This document shows, piece by piece, positions 36,801 through 44,662 of a DNA stretch of 64,000 nucleotides. The DNA lies in the NCBI RefSeq assembly GCF_002201535.1, contig NZ_NIWW01000003.1, positions 186,001 through 250,000 of the forward strand. The letters are read 5' to 3'. The DNA comes from Lacimicrobium sp. SS2-24 (GTDB lineage Bacteria; Pseudomonadota; Gammaproteobacteria; Enterobacterales; Alteromonadaceae). Below the pieces are notes generated by a model. That model was not told the DNA's origin and searched no databases. It saw only the letters and a list, made by a program, of their open reading frames with translations. The position numbers were made by a program, and so were the translations under genes. How positions within the stretch are numbered: the stretch's first letter is position 1; every line of letters starts with the position of its first letter.

Positions 36801-37656
36801 CCTGAGCCTGTCAGGTCGGCTCAATATCGACAAGGGTGCATTGGCCCTCACCACGTTACCCCCCTCTGCCACAGCGGTGTCAGATGACATGCAACTGGTC
36901 GGTGAGCAGAGACGGCAACAGCAAGCCCCCCTTTGCTGTCAAATGAATGTGGATCTTACGATTGTGGAACCTTTCTCGGTAACGGGTTTTGGCTTTCAGG
37001 GAGGCATCATGGGGGCGCTGCAGGCCCGCAAAGACCTGGAAACGCCTGTGCAACTCTTTGGTAACCTGAGTGTGGCTCAGGGTACCTATAAAGCCTATGG
37101 CCAGAACCTGGAAGTCAAAGACGGTCGTCTGCAGTTCGTCGGTCCACCGAAAAATCCCATGGTGCAACTGCGTGCCATTCGCCCACTGCGCGGCACTAAT
37201 GTGGAAGCCGGTATACAAGCCAGTGGTCCGGCTAACAATATCATTGTCGAATTATTCTCCAATCCGGTGATGGAGCAAAGTGAGATTCTCTCCTATCTTA
37301 TCCGGGGACGTGCGCCGGATTCAGAAAGTGGCGACGGACGTTCCATGGCCCTGGTTATGGCAGCCAATCAGGGCATTGATTTGACCAGTTCAAGCGGACT
37401 GACCGAGGCCCTTAATGAGATTCCACTGATCAGTGATATCAGCCTCGATACTGAAACCGACGCCGTTAGCGGCGATAGCATGGCGACAGTAAGCGGTTAC
37501 ATTGGTGAACGCATCTACCTCAAATACGGCGTGGGCATTGTCGAACCCGTCAGTCAGGTCACGGTACGCTTCTATCTGCTCAATCAGTTGTGGTTAGAAG
37601 CGGTCAACAGCCTGCAACGCTCCATGGATCTGTACTACAGTTTTGAGGTGGAATAA
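33871..37656 (+). CDS. tamB: Translocation and assembly module inner-membrane subunit TamB
   Basis: Long periplasm-spanning AsmA-like/bridge protein anchored in the inner membrane by one N-terminal helix (WILITLGVLLLLIAAAIFWI). The body is an extended beta-taco of repeated amphipathic strands. The C-terminal TamB domain (DUF490) has TVSGYIGERIYLKYGVGIVEP and ends SMDLYYSFEVE. The start is the GTG at 33871, which overlaps the tamA TGA by four bases (GTGA), rather than the ATG at 33838 inside tamA. The length of 1261 residues is close to E. coli TamB (1259). It forms an operon with tamA. Confidence 0.94.
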   Translation: MSKRLNLKRWLRWILITLGVLLLLIAAAIFWIGGTQSGSHWALQQARAVVPAFNYQSSSGSLLRGITLTGVTYSDNSITLNVAEVSLDLSARALLLPRLQIQRLVAKGIDATLPESNSPSPEPGTFNGTQKIDLPHWLPPIRVSQLQLQNVSLQTPSLRMSWQQLDAKARLNKARFTLSTLSLLKLHLVLAENSSGETNEGPWPLAALPHMIAPVNTLIEDLRLMQTRIEQPGSDTRIAELKLKLSWLSDKLSIKTLSIDAPAFGTLAMQADATLKHPYPVTLSSTFRPSASLLPENIDRGRWQLLARGDLTRLNTSLTQEKLFILEGQANLTDALLPFEVNWTLQPSPQLLALLPVNIPAEAQLQLIDASGRINGNLKKQILSANLGFSGAGLGPRQPARISLNAEHHSKQLQAIRLKLDDADTGSSLVLSGALNYEQPLQAQLNGDITHLAVDTPLLPYLGHIKGQIQLDGNMSEQQWQLNVHHTELLGSLNNTPLSVSAMGQITQTNDLLSISELNLAGKALGAELNIAGRVDKNWAITGTLTSKDLSLITDTVQGEMATRFNLSGDLKTPTLTTSGNLARLNYQQYQSNDLSFEAQYQHRDNPIVDVQVTAPAIHIDAQRLLHAELSLVGSQNDHQLRVDVGGDLQASASISGSADQSLRQWQGQLQTLSVSAMKEHWQLAERTGIRVTDGQLSIDAHCYKGKFSQICLEQPLRLPETKDILISAEMDYGEWAKQTPGSQRLSGQASLQGKIGLVEQGLPQLDINLTSSAGSLHYVSESEEIALLDWQQGSFALQSQNQQLVLTGELKRADSEPLLNVKMALSDRDSQSVQGRLLLTPIPLQSFKQFVPEFNELKGTLAADIRVSGALYQPKLSGQLLVENTQLRLSANQTGIQDLNLKIDFEGNSTHFTGQFAMGEGSATLQGNSNWDTSKQDWRDALTLEASLQGNALQLQSLPELRATVSPDMQVSFDQHLSLSGRLNIDKGALALTTLPPSATAVSDDMQLVGEQRRQQQAPLCCQMNVDLTIVEPFSVTGFGFQGGIMGALQARKDLETPVQLFGNLSVAQGTYKAYGQNLEVKDGRLQFVGPPKNPMVQLRAIRPLRGTNVEAGIQASGPANNIIVELFSNPVMEQSEILSYLIRGRAPDSESGDGRSMALVMAANQGIDLTSSSGLTEALNEIPLISDISLDTETDAVSGDSMATVSGYIGERIYLKYGVGIVEPVSQVTVRFYLLNQLWLEAVNSLQRSMDLYYSFEVE

Positions 37657-37718
37657 ACACAGCCGGGAGTCTTGAAAAGACCTCAGCAGATGGTCATTTG
37701 CGGCTGACTATCATAGAC

Positions 37719-37743
37719 TTGGCGGATACACTTATTCCGCCAA
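37719..37743 (+). other. 8-bp hairpin in the rsmE leader
   Basis: TTGGCGGA (37719-37726) and TCCGCCAA (37736-37743) pair with a 9-base loop, ending 12 bases before the rsmE ATG. No T-run follows, and no Shine-Dalgarno sequence is visible between it and the start, so a translational role is conceivable. Confidence 0.4.
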
Positions 37744-37755
37744 ATCCATCATTAA

Positions 37756-38484
37756 ATGCGAATACCACGAATCTACCATCCCCATTTGCTCAGCGTCGAC
37801 ACAGAGGTCGAGCTTGAGTCCGATGCGATCAATCATGTCGCCAACGTGCTGCGACTGAAAAATGGCCATCCACTGGTGTTATTTAACGGTGATGGCAACG
37901 AATATCCTGCCACCTTAGTACAGGTGGAACGCCGCAAAGCCAAAGTCAGCATCGACGCCAAGCTGGGTATGAGCTGCGAATCCCCCCTTCCCATTCATCT
38001 CGGACAGGGCATTTCCAAAGGTGATCGCATGGACACAGTGTTGCAAAAGTCGGTAGAGCTGGGGGTCACGGAGATCACGCCATTGCTCACGGAACGATGC
38101 GTGGTCAAAATTGACCAACAGCGCTGGCAGAAAAAACATCAGCAATGGCAAAAAATTATTATTGGCGCCTGCGAGCAGTGTGGCCGCAATACGGTGCCAA
38201 CACTGCACCCGGTGATGGCATTCAGCGAGTGGGTCAGAGAATCCACTAATGCACTGCGCCTGACGCTGGACCCAGCGGCGCAGAAGTTGTTCAGAGATCT
38301 CAGTGCCAATCAGCATGGCTTCAGACTGCTCATTGGTCCGGAGGGAGGCCTGAGTAAACAGGAGGTGTATCAGACACAAGAGCAGGGCTTTACGCCCGCC
38401 AAGCTGGGTCCGAGGGTGCTACGCACCGAAACTGCGGCCATTGCCGCCATCGCCTCGCTGCAAAGCCGCTTTGGCGATCTTTAG
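37756..38484 (+). CDS. rsmE: 16S rRNA m3U1498 methyltransferase RsmE
   Basis: SAM-dependent methyltransferase of the SPOUT class acting on U1498 in the 30S decoding region. An N-terminal PUA-like domain (residues 1-70, NHVANVLRLKNGHPLVLFNGDG) precedes the knotted SPOUT domain with HLGQGISKGDRMDTVLQKSVELGV, LLIGPEGGLSKQEV and LGPRVLRTETAAIAAI, the SAM-binding knot. The length is 242 residues. In E. coli rsmE precedes gshB-yqgE-ruvX, and here those genes lie 6 kb further on, separated by an inserted accessory block. Confidence 0.95.
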   Translation: MRIPRIYHPHLLSVDTEVELESDAINHVANVLRLKNGHPLVLFNGDGNEYPATLVQVERRKAKVSIDAKLGMSCESPLPIHLGQGISKGDRMDTVLQKSVELGVTEITPLLTERCVVKIDQQRWQKKHQQWQKIIIGACEQCGRNTVPTLHPVMAFSEWVRESTNALRLTLDPAAQKLFRDLSANQHGFRLLIGPEGGLSKQEVYQTQEQGFTPAKLGPRVLRTETAAIAAIASLQSRFGDL

Positions 38485-38836
38485 CAGGTTGGCGATGTGT
38501 GCTGCAAAGTTTCCCGGTCTCACTATGTCGGATAGGCCTCAATGCCCCCAATGTAACACTTCAGCGTACTGCTGGACCCAGCGCGGCAAAAACATGAATC
38601 GTATTGTGGCCTTTTGCCCCCCCAGTTTTTGCCTTTGTAATCATTTCGGTGAGTGAAATTTTCCACACCATTGCAGTCTTATTCAGGCCACCCGGCAGAT
38701 TCCGACAAATGCCACACCTGACACAGCAAGCACCAAATGCCTCGTCAGTAACGATACTAATCATGACTTTAGGCACATTATCTCAGCGGGTGATTGGCCT
38801 ACACTAGGCTTGCGATCACACCAACCCGAGAGAAGA
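38485..38836 (+). other. Intergenic region with a doubtful 43-codon Cys-rich ORF
   Basis: The 352 bp between rsmE and the CPBP gene contain an ATG ORF at 38525-38656 with six cysteines, including CPQC, suggestive of a tiny zinc-ribbon protein. It has no ribosome binding site, and a run of six C near 38620 invites frameshifts. No promoter, terminator or repeat was evident otherwise. Confidence 0.3.
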
Positions 38837-39520
38837 ATGAGCCACCCAGCCCCAAATTTAATCCTTTCACGGTCTGCCGGTATAACTCTGCTAGTGCTTT
38901 TCCTGCTATACGAAATACCGGTAAGAATGTTGCTGCAACCCGACCCCTGGTTACTGTCTGCAGAGCATTGGTATTTTTCACAACCTCTGCGGCTGGTCAC
39001 TGAGCTCGCATTGCTGGCTTCGTTATGCCTGATCACATTCAGGTTACTGCCGACGCTACTTAGCCTTCCCAGGCGATGCTATCCGCATCTGGTCGTTGGA
39101 GTGCTCGCCAGCGCCCTGTTGTTTGGCGTGATGGAGTGGCAACAGTTCAGCGCCAGCTTAGAAGCCCCTGTTACCCGATTTCTGATGTGGTTACTAAGCG
39201 GGTTTGCCATCGGTATGGGCCAGGAACTGCTTTACCGCGGCTGGTTATTTACCGCACTACGATCCCGCTTCTCATATGCTTACTCGGCAGGACTGACCAC
39301 CCTGGCTTTCGTGCTCGCACCTCTGCATTCTGTAAGACTGTGGGAATACCTGCAAAAAGGTGAGTTAACAGTGGTGATGATATTAGTCGCGATCTATATC
39401 GGTGCCAGCTTTGCCTTTCAATGGCTCAGAGATATCAGTCGCAGTGCCCTCTTGCCCGCCATAGTGCATGGCGTAGGGAACGCGATCACCTGGACCGCTG
39501 TCTTTACACTGGTGCGATAG
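38837..39520 (+). CDS. CPBP-family intramembrane metalloprotease
   Basis: Polytopic membrane protein of 227 residues. The start at 38837 (MSHPAPNLILSRSAG) has GAGAGAAGA upstream. Three CPBP motifs are visible: QELLYRGWLF (in place of the usual EExxxRG), FVLAPLHS supplying a histidine, and IVHGVGNAITW with the HxxxN motif. The glutamate-to-glutamine change at the first catalytic position may lower activity. Relatives include the CAAX protease-like and bacteriocin-processing or immunity proteins. It is upstream of a small secreted ORF and a two-component system, though nothing proves a link. Confidence 0.75.
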   Translation: MSHPAPNLILSRSAGITLLVLFLLYEIPVRMLLQPDPWLLSAEHWYFSQPLRLVTELALLASLCLITFRLLPTLLSLPRRCYPHLVVGVLASALLFGVMEWQQFSASLEAPVTRFLMWLLSGFAIGMGQELLYRGWLFTALRSRFSYAYSAGLTTLAFVLAPLHSVRLWEYLQKGELTVVMILVAIYIGASFAFQWLRDISRSALLPAIVHGVGNAITWTAVFTLVR

Positions 39521-39732
39521 ATGCTATCCAAACAAGACTGAGTCTTTCGTTTTATTCAGCCCTGCCTGGCGTTACAGCAGTGACTTATGCTGTTACCCGG
39601 CTGCCTGTACGATCCATGGATGAGTCACAAAACCCAGATTATGACGCCGGCACTGATCCGTCATAGTCTGTTTAACGGGCTTAGCATCATTGCTCTCACC
39701 ATTGCTGTATTCAGCGGATGAATCAATCACAA

Positions 39733-39748
39733 AGGTGACTTTTGGCAC
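39733..39748 (+). promoter_or_regulatory. 16-bp regulatory element, copy A
   Basis: AGGTGACTTTTGGCAC, identical to 42835-42850. A possible -10 (CACACT, 39772-39777) starts 39 bases after the element start, the same spacing as in copy B (TACACT, 42874-42879). That would centre the element near -43, a class II activator position. The element contains GTG-N8-CAC, an imperfect palindrome of the kind bound by NarL-type regulators. Confidence 0.55.
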
Positions 39749-39806
39749 ATGCCTGAGCTGCCAGTGGTGGGCACACTAACCTTCCGTTTTTAAGGAAGCT
39801 ATTACC

Positions 39807-39929
39807 ATGATCAGGTTTATACATAGTGCCACGCTTATTATCACGCTGGGTTTCGCTACCAGCGTGGCTGTTGCTCTTCCCAACAAAAACGCCGGGCTGG
39901 GCATTAACCTTACCGGCCTGTCCTACTGA
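39807..39929 (+). CDS. Small secreted ORF of 40 codons, possibly the 5' remnant of a larger gene
   Basis: ATG at 39807 with AAGGAAG about 10 bases upstream. It has a credible signal peptide (MIRFIHSATLIITLGF then ATSVAVA) followed by LPNKNAGLGINLTGLSY and TGA. Reading through the stop as tryptophan gives WSSQWTLLGM before the frame degenerates. A YWSxQW-like segment of this type seems familiar from larger secreted proteins, so a TGG-to-TGA nonsense mutation and decay is plausible. Against that, the promoter region carries the conserved 16-bp element, so it may be a regulated small peptide. No other feature was seen in 39521-40026. Confidence 0.45.
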   Translation: MIRFIHSATLIITLGFATSVAVALPNKNAGLGINLTGLSY

Positions 39930-40026
39930 TCCAGCCAATGGACCTTGCTGGGAATGTGTCTGAGTTATCAGCCTCTATTTCGGCCAACTAAGCTGTAGAT
40001 ACTAGCTCTGCTCCGAGAATCGATTG

Positions 40027-40932
40027 CTACTGTTTTAACGGTAGCAATCGTTCCTGCCAGTCCAGCCAGAACTGCTCCCGGGCATCTGACGGCTCAAACC
40101 ACTGCTTATTGATCGCCCTCAGCGGCCCCTGGCGCAGGTCTTCTATATTGGCATTAATATCGTTGATAAGCGGCGTGGTCACCGCGCTTTTGCTGCACAC
40201 TACCGCACCAAATCCGTATTCACGAACATGTTCCTGCAGGGGGATAAAGTGCATATTCAGTTGAGGATCGAGACTGTTGGCATAGCGCACCATAAAAGGG
40301 TAATCAATCGTGTAATCTGCCCTTCCCTGGGCCAGCATACGATAGAGGCTGAAGGTACTGTTGTAGCCCCCGCTGCGGCGCAAGACTTTGCCTTTTTCCT
40401 CAAAGGGTTTAATCAGTTCGTTTAACACCGGACCCAAATTGCGGCCGTCCTGAAGTAACAAGATTTGGTCGGAGGATTGAATGAAGCTGGCAAATGAAAG
40501 TGGCCGCGCAGCGGGAAACTGATTTAACTGCGACTGATGCACCACCATGCCATGCCATTCGAACATCAGCACCGGAGCCGACCAGACAATATCTTCCCTG
40601 GGCATACCGTTTTCATTTGGCCACCGATAGAACCCGGTTGAAGTGCAAGCATTGTCCTGCGTTGCCAGCCAATCAACCAGTCTTGAAAAGGTGGTGGTAA
40701 TGGGCTGATGGCGATACCCCGGTAGCGCGTCAAATAGCGCCGCTTCAATCTGGTCACCATAACCCTGACCTTGCATTGGTCCTTCCATGATCCATGAGGG
40801 CGCCCAATCCACCTGCATCCATAAAATCTTTGGCTTCACGTCTTCTGCGCTGGCTAACAGCGCAACCATGCAAAGCCATGACAACACAATGGATTTGGAT
40901 AAGATCGTATAAAACCCTGAATATGACATCAT
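40027..40932 (-). CDS. Periplasmic amino-acid-type solute-binding protein (SBP_bac_3-like)
   Basis: Secreted two-lobe binding protein of about 300 residues. The start at 40932 (MMSYSGFYTILS) gives a signal peptide ending near ALLASAE. The mature part has WMQVDWAPSWIMEGPMQGQGYGDQI and the later GRADYTIDYPFMVRY, features of the orphan family resembling TIGR02285. No ABC permease or ATPase genes are adjacent, as is usual for this orphan class in Alteromonadales, where such proteins may feed signalling rather than transport. It is convergent with the small ORF at 39807 and precedes the response regulator on the same strand only at a distance. Confidence 0.75.
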   Translation of the reverse strand: MMSYSGFYTILSKSIVLSWLCMVALLASAEDVKPKILWMQVDWAPSWIMEGPMQGQGYGDQIEAALFDALPGYRHQPITTTFSRLVDWLATQDNACTSTGFYRWPNENGMPREDIVWSAPVLMFEWHGMVVHQSQLNQFPAARPLSFASFIQSSDQILLLQDGRNLGPVLNELIKPFEEKGKVLRRSGGYNSTFSLYRMLAQGRADYTIDYPFMVRYANSLDPQLNMHFIPLQEHVREYGFGAVVCSKSAVTTPLINDINANIEDLRQGPLRAINKQWFEPSDAREQFWLDWQERLLPLKQ

Positions 40933-41004
40933 CGCACTTGGCCTTTGTGGACTGTATTTACCATAAATTAGCCAAACCGGAAATGCGAGCAATGGGTGCG
41001 AATT

Positions 41005-41655
41005 TCAGCTAATCAGCCCTAATTCTATGGCTCTTAGCACCGCTCTGGTGCGATCTCTGACGCCAAGTTTCGCCAGCAGATTGGAAACCTGATTCTTGAC
41101 GGTGCCCTCTGATTTAAACAATGACTGGGCAATTTCTTTATTACTGCATCCGGCGGCCATCAGGCGCAAAATCTCCCGCTCCTTATCGGACAAGGCCTCG
41201 GGTTGCTGATAGTGTTCGAAGTCAGATTTCAGTCCCTTAAGTGAATCCATCAGGGTAGAGGTGATGGCAGGCTGAATCAGGGTTTCGCCACGATGTACGG
41301 TTTCAATGCCGGCGATCAGATTTTCCAGGGAGACATCCTTGAGCAGATAACCTTTGGCTCCTGCCTTCAGGGCCTTGAGTAACAATTCATGATCATCAAA
41401 GGTGGTGAGAATGATGACTGGCGTAGAAATACCCTGCTCTGACATGGCATTAAGTGCCTGAATACCATCCATTCTGGGCATACGAATGTCCATCAGGATA
41501 ACATCAGCCTGATGAGGATGCTCCTGCAGCCAGCTCAGTGCCTGCTCTCCATCATTGGCCTGCGCCACCAACTTCACCTTATCTGACAAGCCCAGTAAAC
41601 TGGCGATACCCTGGCGTAAGAGCTGTTGGTCGTCCACCAGCAACAAATTTATCAC
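41005..41655 (-). CDS. NarL/LuxR-type response regulator
   Basis: Receiver domain (residues 1-120) with LLLVDDQQLLRQG, phosphoacceptor Asp56 in ILMDIRMPRMDG and lysine in AKGYLLKD. The LuxR-type helix-turn-helix follows (about 150-210) with LSDKEREILRLMAAGCSNKEIAQSLF and the recognition helix in GTVKNQVSNLLAKLGVRDR. The length is 216 residues. The start overlaps the upstream kinase stop by four bases (ATGA). The likely targets are the two identical 16-bp elements at 39733 and 42835 that flank this operon, though this is inferred. Confidence 0.93.
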   Translation of the reverse strand: MINLLLVDDQQLLRQGIASLLGLSDKVKLVAQANDGEQALSWLQEHPHQADVILMDIRMPRMDGIQALNAMSEQGISTPVIILTTFDDHELLLKALKAGAKGYLLKDVSLENLIAGIETVHRGETLIQPAITSTLMDSLKGLKSDFEHYQQPEALSDKEREILRLMAAGCSNKEIAQSLFKSEGTVKNQVSNLLAKLGVRDRTRAVLRAIELGLIS

Positions 41656-42776
41656 GGTTTTTCCTCCGGCCAGCTCAGCAGAGTCGAAAACCCCGCATCA
41701 GTGGCATCAAACTGCACCCTTCCCCCCAACGCTTCCACCCTCTCACGCAGACCATTAAGGCCATTCCCGGGTAAGAAGTCTCCCCCCTCGCCATTGTCTC
41801 TGATGCTAAGCGCAAGCCAGCCATCGGATTGATACAATCTTATCCACATTTTATCGGCATGACCGTGTTTTAAACTGTTGGTGAGACTTTCACGCACGCA
41901 CATCAACACCATATTGGCCTGCTCAATATCGGTCACCTGAGTCTCAAGTTCCACCTTCACCTCCAGCCTGGGGACATTATCTGTCAGTAACGCCAGTGCC
42001 TGCTGCAAATTGAGCGCCGAGCCTTTACGGATATCGGATACCGCCTCCCGGACATCGCTGAGTAGTAACGCAGCGATGCTGTGGCACTGCTCCATCAGCT
42101 GACGCACATCGCCATCGGTTTTACGCTGAGCCACCTGCAGGTTAATAGAAAGGGCCGTCAAATGATGCCCGAGCAGATCATGAATATTTCTGGCGATGCG
42201 GGTTCGCTCAGCTTGCTTACTGGCCTGGCTCAAGAGAGCCTGAGTCGCCATCAGCTCGCGATTGACCTCTTCAGCACGGGCTCGGGCGCGCTGCTCCTTC
42301 AGGGCTGTATTCATCATAATCAGGGCAAACAGGTTGAAGCTCCAGAACAATAAAGCGGTGATCCCCGCATACTCCTCCTGCCAGTAAAAGCGTAGCACCA
42401 GATACAAAGGTAATGACCATAACGGCGACAGCCACACCGCCTGCTTAAACGATAACAAGTGCGGCATCATGGCAGAGGCCAGCACCATCAGAATCGCCCC
42501 ATAACTATAGGGGACCAGCAGATACAGTCCTACGACCAGCACCATGACGCTGAGCAGCAAGGTCCAGCGTACACCTTTGTCATGCCGGTAAGGCTTGTCT
42601 CTGATCATCGCCAGAAACAGACCGATGAACAACAGGTACCCCGCCGACGCACTGACAACACGCCAGTGATCCCAGCTCAGCTGTTTTTGCAGAAAGTAGA
42701 CTGACGAACCGGCTACCAGGGCCCAGGTCAGCAATGCACTGAGGATCTCAGTATCAAGTTTTGGGAATGCTTTCAT
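41652..42776 (-). CDS. Sensor histidine kinase, HisKA_3/DesK-NarX type
   Basis: The start at 42776 (MKAFPKLDTEILS) gives 374 residues. About five hydrophobic segments occupy residues 10-165 with no large periplasmic loop, so it probably senses a membrane or intramembrane cue as DesK does. A coiled coil follows, then the HisKA_3 box RTRIARNIHDLLGHHLTAL with phosphoacceptor histidine near residue 199. The HATPase has SLTNSLKHGHADKMW and IRDNGEGGD. It is coupled to the response regulator. It diverges from the DUF2306-like gene, and the 16-bp element lies in the shared 130-bp gap. Confidence 0.92.
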   Translation of the reverse strand: MKAFPKLDTEILSALLTWALVAGSSVYFLQKQLSWDHWRVVSASAGYLLFIGLFLAMIRDKPYRHDKGVRWTLLLSVMVLVVGLYLLVPYSYGAILMVLASAMMPHLLSFKQAVWLSPLWSLPLYLVLRFYWQEEYAGITALLFWSFNLFALIMMNTALKEQRARARAEEVNRELMATQALLSQASKQAERTRIARNIHDLLGHHLTALSINLQVAQRKTDGDVRQLMEQCHSIAALLLSDVREAVSDIRKGSALNLQQALALLTDNVPRLEVKVELETQVTDIEQANMVLMCVRESLTNSLKHGHADKMWIRLYQSDGWLALSIRDNGEGGDFLPGNGLNGLRERVEALGGRVQFDATDAGFSTLLSWPEEKP

Positions 42777-42834
42777 GGTCTCAGCATAAGTGAGTTTAAT
42801 CAGCACTCCAATAGGCCAAAGGTCATTTAATACA

Positions 42835-42850
42835 AGGTGACTTTTGGCAC
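42835..42850 (+). promoter_or_regulatory. 16-bp regulatory element, copy B
   Basis: AGGTGACTTTTGGCAC, identical to copy A at 39733-39748. It ends 57 bases before the start of the membrane protein gene (copy A ends 59 before its ORF). TACACT at 42874-42879 would be the -10. It lies in the divergent gap between the histidine kinase and the membrane gene, so it could also serve autoregulation of the kinase operon. Confidence 0.6.
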
Positions 42851-42906
42851 TACGGCGTATGTTGCGTCGGATCTACACTGGCATCCTTCAACAAAGGAGA
42901 GTCCTG

Positions 42907-43647
42907 ATGTTAATGCTACATAATGTGCTACTGATGTTTCATATCGCTGTTGGCTCTGCCGCGCTGTTGCTGTTTTGGGTGCCGGCACTGACCAAAAAAG
43001 GCAGCATGGATCATAATAAATTCGGGCGCTACTACGCCAACGTCATGTACCTGGTGGCCGCCAGCGGATTTATCATGTCTGTTATTACCTTAATGGCACC
43101 TCTGGCGATACATGGTTCGGATGTTCGCCCTGAAGACGCACAATATGCCAGTGCCCGCATCCGTCAGTTCGCCTTCTTTTTACTTTATCTGAGCTGGCTG
43201 GTACTGACATCCATTCGACATGGTGTACTGGTGCTCAAATGCAAAAATGACAGAGGCCCCTTGCTTAAATTTTCGCACCTGAGCCTTCTACTGGTGCTTT
43301 TTGTAGGGGGCATCGGGCTCTTTATCCAGGGCGTTTATGGGAACAGAGTGCTGGATATGATCTTCGCAGCACTTGGGATGTTCATCGCCGCCGGAATGCT
43401 GCATTACGTGTTCCGCAATCAACTCAAGCCAAGGCAGTGGTGGGTCGAACACCTGGGCGCAATGATCGGGTCAGGCATTGGCGCTTATACCGCTTTTTTT
43501 GCCTTTGGCGCCAGAGCCGTTCTTGCCGACAGTGGATATATCCAGTTAATTGCCTGGGTCGCACCCGGGGTCATTGGCAGTATCGTTATTGCCATACAAA
43601 GCCGCAAATACACCATTAAGTTTACTCAATCTAAGGTCGCGAAATGA
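42907..43647 (+). CDS. DUF2306-like multi-pass membrane protein
   Basis: The start at 42907 (MLMLHNVLLMFHIAVG) has GGAGA about 7 bases upstream. About seven transmembrane helices span 246 residues. The N-terminal pattern HIAVGSAALLLFW, then KKGSMDHNKFGRYYANVMY, resembles DUF2306-type proteins (H-x3-G-x2-AL... H-x2-xGRxY), in which histidines may bind haem or a metal. Its ATGA overlap with the next gene makes a two-gene operon behind the 16-bp element, adjacent to the two-component system. The function is unknown. Confidence 0.7.
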   Translation: MLMLHNVLLMFHIAVGSAALLLFWVPALTKKGSMDHNKFGRYYANVMYLVAASGFIMSVITLMAPLAIHGSDVRPEDAQYASARIRQFAFFLLYLSWLVLTSIRHGVLVLKCKNDRGPLLKFSHLSLLLVLFVGGIGLFIQGVYGNRVLDMIFAALGMFIAAGMLHYVFRNQLKPRQWWVEHLGAMIGSGIGAYTAFFAFGARAVLADSGYIQLIAWVAPGVIGSIVIAIQSRKYTIKFTQSKVAK

Positions 43648-44606
43648 AAAAGATCATTCTGTTACTCACGCTCATCAGCACCAATATTTATGCAGACTTA
43701 CAAGCGGCCATCACCGCCTATCAACAAGGTCACAATGACACGGCCAAAGTGCTATTCAGTGAGGCACTGGAGCAGGTTGAGGCTAAGATCTACCTGGCCA
43801 GAATCTGGCAGAATCAGGACCTGGACGCTGCAGAACAATGGATAGAACAAGCCCTTGAACAAGATCCTGACAACCCCCTCGCCCATTTCGTGAAGGGATC
43901 GGTCATGGCGAATCAGGCCTCCGACAGCAGCATCTTTTCTGCTTACGGCTACGCCAAAGCGTCCCTCGCGGGGTTTAAAAAGGCGGTAGCCCTGGCACCT
44001 GAACAGGTCAGGTTCCGACAAGGGCTAATGCAGTTTTATCTTCAGGCTCCCGGTATTGCTGGAGGTAGTGAAGAGCAAGCATGGCAACAAGTGGAAGAGA
44101 TTGAACGCCTGAGCCCGCTTGATGGCATTAAAGCCAGACTGGCCTTCTACAAAGAAACAAAAAACAGTGAAGAGTATGAGTTGTTGTTATTTAAAGCCAG
44201 GCAAACATATCGCGACAAAGCCGACTTCCATTACCTCGCGGCATTAGATCTTCAGAGCAAAAAACGCTATTCAGAGGCCCTGGAATTGTTTGAAAGAGCA
44301 TCGCTTCTGCCCGGTGAAGATACCGGCGCCGAACTCGACAATTACCAGTCCCTTTATCAGGTTGGGCGCACTGCAGTGTTGGCTCAAGATTTTATCGAGA
44401 AGGGAATTCAGGCGCTTGAGCGGTATCTGCAACAAGCACCGGATAGCCGTCAATTGCCACAGAAGTACTGGGCCCGCTTCAGGCTGGCCAACTTACTCGA
44501 GCTCAAGGGAGAAAATAATGAAGCACAGCAAATCTATCAGAACTTGCTGGCTATCGACGATAAGCTGTTGCATGAGCGGGTTAAAAAAGCCCTGCAACAG
44601 AGTTGA
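43644..44606 (+). CDS. Periplasmic tetratricopeptide-repeat protein
   Basis: Signal peptide MKKIILLLTLISTNIYA, then a helical-repeat chain of about 300 residues. TPR-like units are recognisable at LQAAITAYQQGHNDTAKVLFSEAL, WIEQALEQDPDNPLAHFVKG, YLAALDLQSKKRYSEALELF and RLANLLELKGENNEAQQIYQ. It overlaps the membrane protein gene by four bases, so the two are translated together. TPR proteins of this kind scaffold envelope complexes, and a partnership with the membrane protein is the simplest reading. No enzymatic motif is present. Confidence 0.75.
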   Translation: MKKIILLLTLISTNIYADLQAAITAYQQGHNDTAKVLFSEALEQVEAKIYLARIWQNQDLDAAEQWIEQALEQDPDNPLAHFVKGSVMANQASDSSIFSAYGYAKASLAGFKKAVALAPEQVRFRQGLMQFYLQAPGIAGGSEEQAWQQVEEIERLSPLDGIKARLAFYKETKNSEEYELLLFKARQTYRDKADFHYLAALDLQSKKRYSEALELFERASLLPGEDTGAELDNYQSLYQVGRTAVLAQDFIEKGIQALERYLQQAPDSRQLPQKYWARFRLANLLELKGENNEAQQIYQNLLAIDDKLLHERVKKALQQS

Positions 44607-44662
44607 AAAGGACCGCGTCAGTGACTATTAAGAGAAGCTGAACCTCAAAACCAGGATAGCTT

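Noticed and set aside
38525-38656. 43-codon cysteine-rich ORF
   Set aside because: CPQC is suggestive, but there is no ribosome binding site and a C-run makes the frame fragile; listed only within the intergenic entry.
39733-39760. Sigma-54 promoter, because TGGCAC resembles the -24 element
   Set aside because: At neither copy of the 16-mer does a GC doublet follow at the required N10 spacing from GG.
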